In this document: one piece after another, positions 61,333 to 64,000 of the stretch
How positions within the stretch are numbered: the stretch's first letter is position 1
Layout: the number at the start of each line of letters is the position of its first letter
The notes under the pieces: generated by a model
Databases searched by the model: none
The model's input: the letters and a program-made list of their open reading frames with translations, nothing else
What the model was told of the DNA's origin: nothing
Made by a program: the position numbers and the translations under genes
Source of the DNA: JAPKZH01 sp964537875
Lineage (GTDB): Bacteria > Acidobacteriota > Aminicenantia > Aminicenantales > UBA4085
Length of the DNA stretch: 64,000 bases
NCBI GenBank assembly: GCA_964537875.1
Contig: CAZIDN010000002.1
Span: 86,246 to 150,245, forward strand
Reading direction: 5' to 3'

Positions 61333-62487
61333 CTAGACGGCATCGTAATCCCCCAGAGTTAGATACCATTTTTTGAGGTCGAGCAGGTCGGCCGGCGGGG
61401 GGCCGGGCGAGTTCCAGTGGAGCAGAATCGGGAATTCGCGGGGGAGAAAAGCTTTGGGGCAGATAATGTAGCCGTTGCGGCGCAGCGCCTGGACGACGGG
61501 GCTGTGCCTGAGCATCAAGCACAGGCCGAGGGCCGCCCCTCGGGCCCGGGCGTGCCCGTTGAAGGCCGCGATGAGTATCTTGGCCGCCCGTTTTCCCTCC
61601 CTCGTTTTTTCGACGAGGATATCGACAAGCATGGCACAAGGAATGCCTCCGATCTCCGTTATCCGGGCCACGAGGTACCCGCGCATCTCTCCTCTTGAGC
61701 GAGCCCCAAAGACATCGTATTTCCGAGTCGGATGGTTGGTGAACCGCCATTCCAGATAAGCGCGCTCGCGGATGAGAATATTCGTGTGGTCAACCTTGAC
61801 CTTGTGCCAGAACCGATCGAATTCCTCGGTGAAGCTGGCAACTTTTTCGACCCGCATCGATCGATCGTTCAGACGCGGCTTGAGGGCCGCCAGGCCCAAC
61901 CGCCAGAAAGGGTTGGCGGCGAAAGCGACGGAGCGCATCAGGATTCCGCGTTTCGGTCCGCTGGATTTCATAATCCGGTTCAGGTCAAATGGCAGGATCC
62001 AGAGCGGGAAGCGGCCGATTTCCTGATAGCCAAGGCGCCGCAGGCAGCTGCGGTGGGAGTATTCGTTGGAGAAGCCAAAGTTGAACAGGGCATGGTCCTG
62101 CCCGGCCAGCCTGTCGACTTCTTGTTGAAGAAGGACGTAGATACCGCGGCCCCTGTATTCCGGATGGGTCATAACATTGACGCCGACGCTACCCTTCCGG
62201 AGATCGGGACCGATCTTGTGCCGCATGGGGATCGCCGCGCAGTGGCCTGTCACGGCGCCGCCTTTTTTCATGATCAACTCATAGGCCGGGCCGCTCGGAT
62301 TTTGATCGTACAGCCATTCAAGGTAGCCCGGTTCGCCGATATCGCTGTCCGGGAAACAAACGCGGGCCAGGGTCCGGACGCCTTCGCGGTCCGCCTTCCC
62401 GGGCAGGATATCGGCTTTAATCAAGCGCAGAGCGCGGGCCATCACCCGCTCTGCCTTGGCTTTGGCGACGGCGGTTTGATCGTTCAC
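61333..62487 (-). CDS. GNAT-family N-acetyltransferase
   Basis: A 384-residue protein. The GNAT acetyl-CoA site is seen in VGVNVMTHPEYRGRGIYVLLQQEV (the Q/RxxGxG-type loop YRGRGI near residue 114). It is followed by FNFGFSNEYSHRSCLRRLGY, and a second GNAT-like part may be at about 270-360. Such double-length proteins act in polysaccharide or lipid modification. Its start overlaps the stop of the glycosyltransferase gene by 4 nt. Confidence 0.78.
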   Translation of the reverse strand: MNDQTAVAKAKAERVMARALRLIKADILPGKADREGVRTLARVCFPDSDIGEPGYLEWLYDQNPSGPAYELIMKKGGAVTGHCAAIPMRHKIGPDLRKGSVGVNVMTHPEYRGRGIYVLLQQEVDRLAGQDHALFNFGFSNEYSHRSCLRRLGYQEIGRFPLWILPFDLNRIMKSSGPKRGILMRSVAFAANPFWRLGLAALKPRLNDRSMRVEKVASFTEEFDRFWHKVKVDHTNILIRERAYLEWRFTNHPTRKYDVFGARSRGEMRGYLVARITEIGGIPCAMLVDILVEKTREGKRAAKILIAAFNGHARARGAALGLCLMLRHSPVVQALRRNGYIICPKAFLPREFPILLHWNSPGPPPADLLDLKKWYLTLGDYDAV

Positions 62488-64000
62488 GGCTCGATCCTCC
62501 GAAAGATTTTGATCTCGGGGTTGATATCCTTGATGTTGGTCAAGATGCGGTCCGTTTTTAAAAAGAGCCAGTCCAGGGCCGTTTTATAATGGAAAGCCAA
62601 GGCGTAGCTTCCACGATCCCTGTCGAGTTGAGTGAAGAAAAGATGGCCGGGCGTATTCTTGGCGAACGACCGGCTGTAATCCACGTTGAAAAGAATGAAA
62701 TCGGCCTTTTTCATTTTCTGAAAGGCCCGCGGCGAGGGCCTCAGGGCGAACCATTTGAAGTTATCTAAACGCGGCACATATTCGAGCGGGCTGGCCACGC
62801 CGACAACAGCGTTTGGCGGGATATTTTTTCCCATCCATTGTTCAATATGATACCTAGAATCCTTGACCATCAAGACATCCACCGAGGCCGCGTACAGAAA
62901 TGTGAAACCAAAGAGGAGGAACAGGCCGGCCCATTTGCCCGCCGCGAATTTTTGTGTGGCCCCCATCGTGTCTGAGAGGGCTTTGCCTCCGAAGAAGGCC
63001 AGAACGATGCAGATGGGGATATTGAAGCGGTCGTAATTGTAAAGGATGATGTTGATGTAAAAGAGATAGTAGGAAATGGCGAAAGCGGTCAAGGACAACA
63101 GGAGGACATTCTTTTTCGTCCGCAACACAGACGCGGTGAGACCCAGTCCGCAGACCACAAACAGAGGCCAACCGTGGCAAAACTGGATTTGCCGGAGGGT
63201 CGCCCAGAGCAGACGGAGGTGGTCGGAAAGAGTATTCTCATAAATTTTATAATCTTGGCTCAAGGGGCCCGCGATCATCCGGAGGTGATTGAGAAATCCT
63301 TGGGCATTGAAGAGAAGGTTGTGAATGATGAGAAAGGCCCCGACGGCAAGCGCCAACGCATAAAGGTTGTTCCGGTTGAACAAGGCGCGGACAAACGCCC
63401 GGGACCGGCCCGCTTTTTTCTGCTCGAGCCAGCGAGAGAGGATGATGACGAGCGGCGGAAGAACATAGAGCCCGTAGGCCTGGTCTTTTGTGCAGATGGA
63501 GCAAACGGCTGTCAAAGCAAACAGGTGATAGGATTTCGCGGCATGCGTTTTGAGGATGCGGATGAAGAAAAACACGGACCAGACGAACCAGAAGATAAAA
63601 GGAACATCGAGATTGGCCATTTTGGAATAGTAGACGAAAGGAACAATGAGGGCGGTGATCAGGGCGGCGAAGAGGGACGACCGTTTGTCATAGATTTCCA
63701 GGCCGCAGCGGTAGACAAGATACACCGTCGCCGTGGCCATGGCCACGCTGAGAAGCCGCCCCATATAGAACAAGGCTGTGTATGTCGAGAGTTGGGGGAA
63801 GTCGAGGACCTTGAGTTTCTGGAGGAGGATAAAAGGCAGATAAAGCAGGCTCAAGAGATAATACTGGAGGGGTGGATATTTGTCGGCCCAATTGTTGGAG
63901 AACCATTGATGCATGCCTTCCAGCACTCGGGACGGGGGAATCTCATCGGGCGCCCAGCCCCGATAGCTGGGCAATCCCCACCAGATGCCGACCAGGCTCA
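62484..64000 (-). CDS. membrane glycosyltransferase, GT39/ArnT-PMT type (5' truncated by window edge)
   Basis: The frame is open to base 64000, so the N-terminus is outside the window. More than 500 residues are visible with about 10 TMs. The first loop LPSYRGWAPDEIPPSRVLEG includes the acidic DE typical of GT-C enzymes, then NNWADKYPPLQYYLLSLLYL (the PPL-type motif of GT39). GT39 enzymes use polyprenyl-phosphate sugars to glycosylate lipid A, proteins or polymers. The C-terminal soluble part (about 390-500) is small. Confidence 0.83.
   Translation of the reverse strand, partial: SLVGIWWGLPSYRGWAPDEIPPSRVLEGMHQWFSNNWADKYPPLQYYLLSLLYLPFILLQKLKVLDFPQLSTYTALFYMGRLLSVAMATATVYLVYRCGLEIYDKRSSLFAALITALIVPFVYYSKMANLDVPFIFWFVWSVFFFIRILKTHAAKSYHLFALTAVCSICTKDQAYGLYVLPPLVIILSRWLEQKKAGRSRAFVRALFNRNNLYALALAVGAFLIIHNLLFNAQGFLNHLRMIAGPLSQDYKIYENTLSDHLRLLWATLRQIQFCHGWPLFVVCGLGLTASVLRTKKNVLLLSLTAFAISYYLFYINIILYNYDRFNIPICIVLAFFGGKALSDTMGATQKFAAGKWAGLFLLFGFTFLYAASVDVLMVKDSRYHIEQWMGKNIPPNAVVGVASPLEYVPRLDNFKWFALRPSPRAFQKMKKADFILFNVDYSRSFAKNTPGHLFFTQLDRDRGSYALAFHYKTALDWLFLKTDRILTNIKDINPEIKIFRRIEP

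Overview
The window is a chromosomal segment of a diderm (Gram-negative type) bacterium. It carries lipopolysaccharide export genes (LptE, an LptC/LptA-like protein, LptB), a complete Tol-Pal operon and a sigma-54 operon. The moderately high GC, abundant PD40/TolB-like propellers, an M4 protease and a sugar-permease-free PTS suggest Acidobacteriota in the broad sense, perhaps Aminicenantia; this placement is inferred from gene content only. A 100-N gap flanked by identical 55-nt ends suggests a scaffolded short-read, probably metagenomic, assembly.

Layout. 1-3.8 kb: lptE end, holA, rpsT (opposite strand), murJ, dtd. 3.8-4.1 kb: C/G-rich tandem repeats. 4.1-8.5 kb (minus): ftsY-ribD-ribE-ribBA-HEAT. 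8.6-19.4 kb (plus): recJ-lptC/A-lptB-rpoN-hpf-ptsN-hprK-rapZ-EIIA-HPr-EI, an almost continuously overlapping operon joining envelope export, sigma-54 and a regulatory PTS. 19.4-24.8 kb: an accessory island with a different codon style, holding a TPR-containing sensor kinase, an OmpR-type regulator and a TPR/PD40 protein, bordered by 19-nt direct repeats and gene remnants. 24.8-29 kb: small accessory genes (DUF3471-like tail, PIN toxin and antitoxin, short dual-OB-like protein, DUF488), TetR and S41 peptidase. 29.1-34.8 kb (minus): tolQ-tolR-tolA-tolB-pal-cpoB-ssb-cupin.

35.1-46.1 kb: a DUF1998 helicase divergent from a compact uvrA, then holB and ricT, then a MacAB/Lol-like export system (adaptor, two permeases, ATPase). 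46.1-49.6 kb: IS91-like and ricT-tail remnants around an M4 protease and an SH3/beta-barrel protein. 49.6-54.2 kb: anti-sigma/ECF sigma pair, assembly gap, HD-GYP protein, LutB-LutA fusion. 54.2-64 kb: ftsK, a small outer-membrane protein, a discoidin-tailed membrane protein, a sialidase-like propeller, a GNAT enzyme and a partial GT39-type glycosyltransferase.

The most notable points are: eight genes whose -10 box lies 7-11 nt from the start codon (probable leaderless mRNAs); the kinase/regulator/TPR-PD40 island with shared putative operators; three copies of the ricT 3' end; a UvrA apparently lacking about 95 internal residues; and a full PTS phosphorelay with a minimal HprK but no sugar permease in view. 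No tRNA, rRNA or CRISPR array was recognised.
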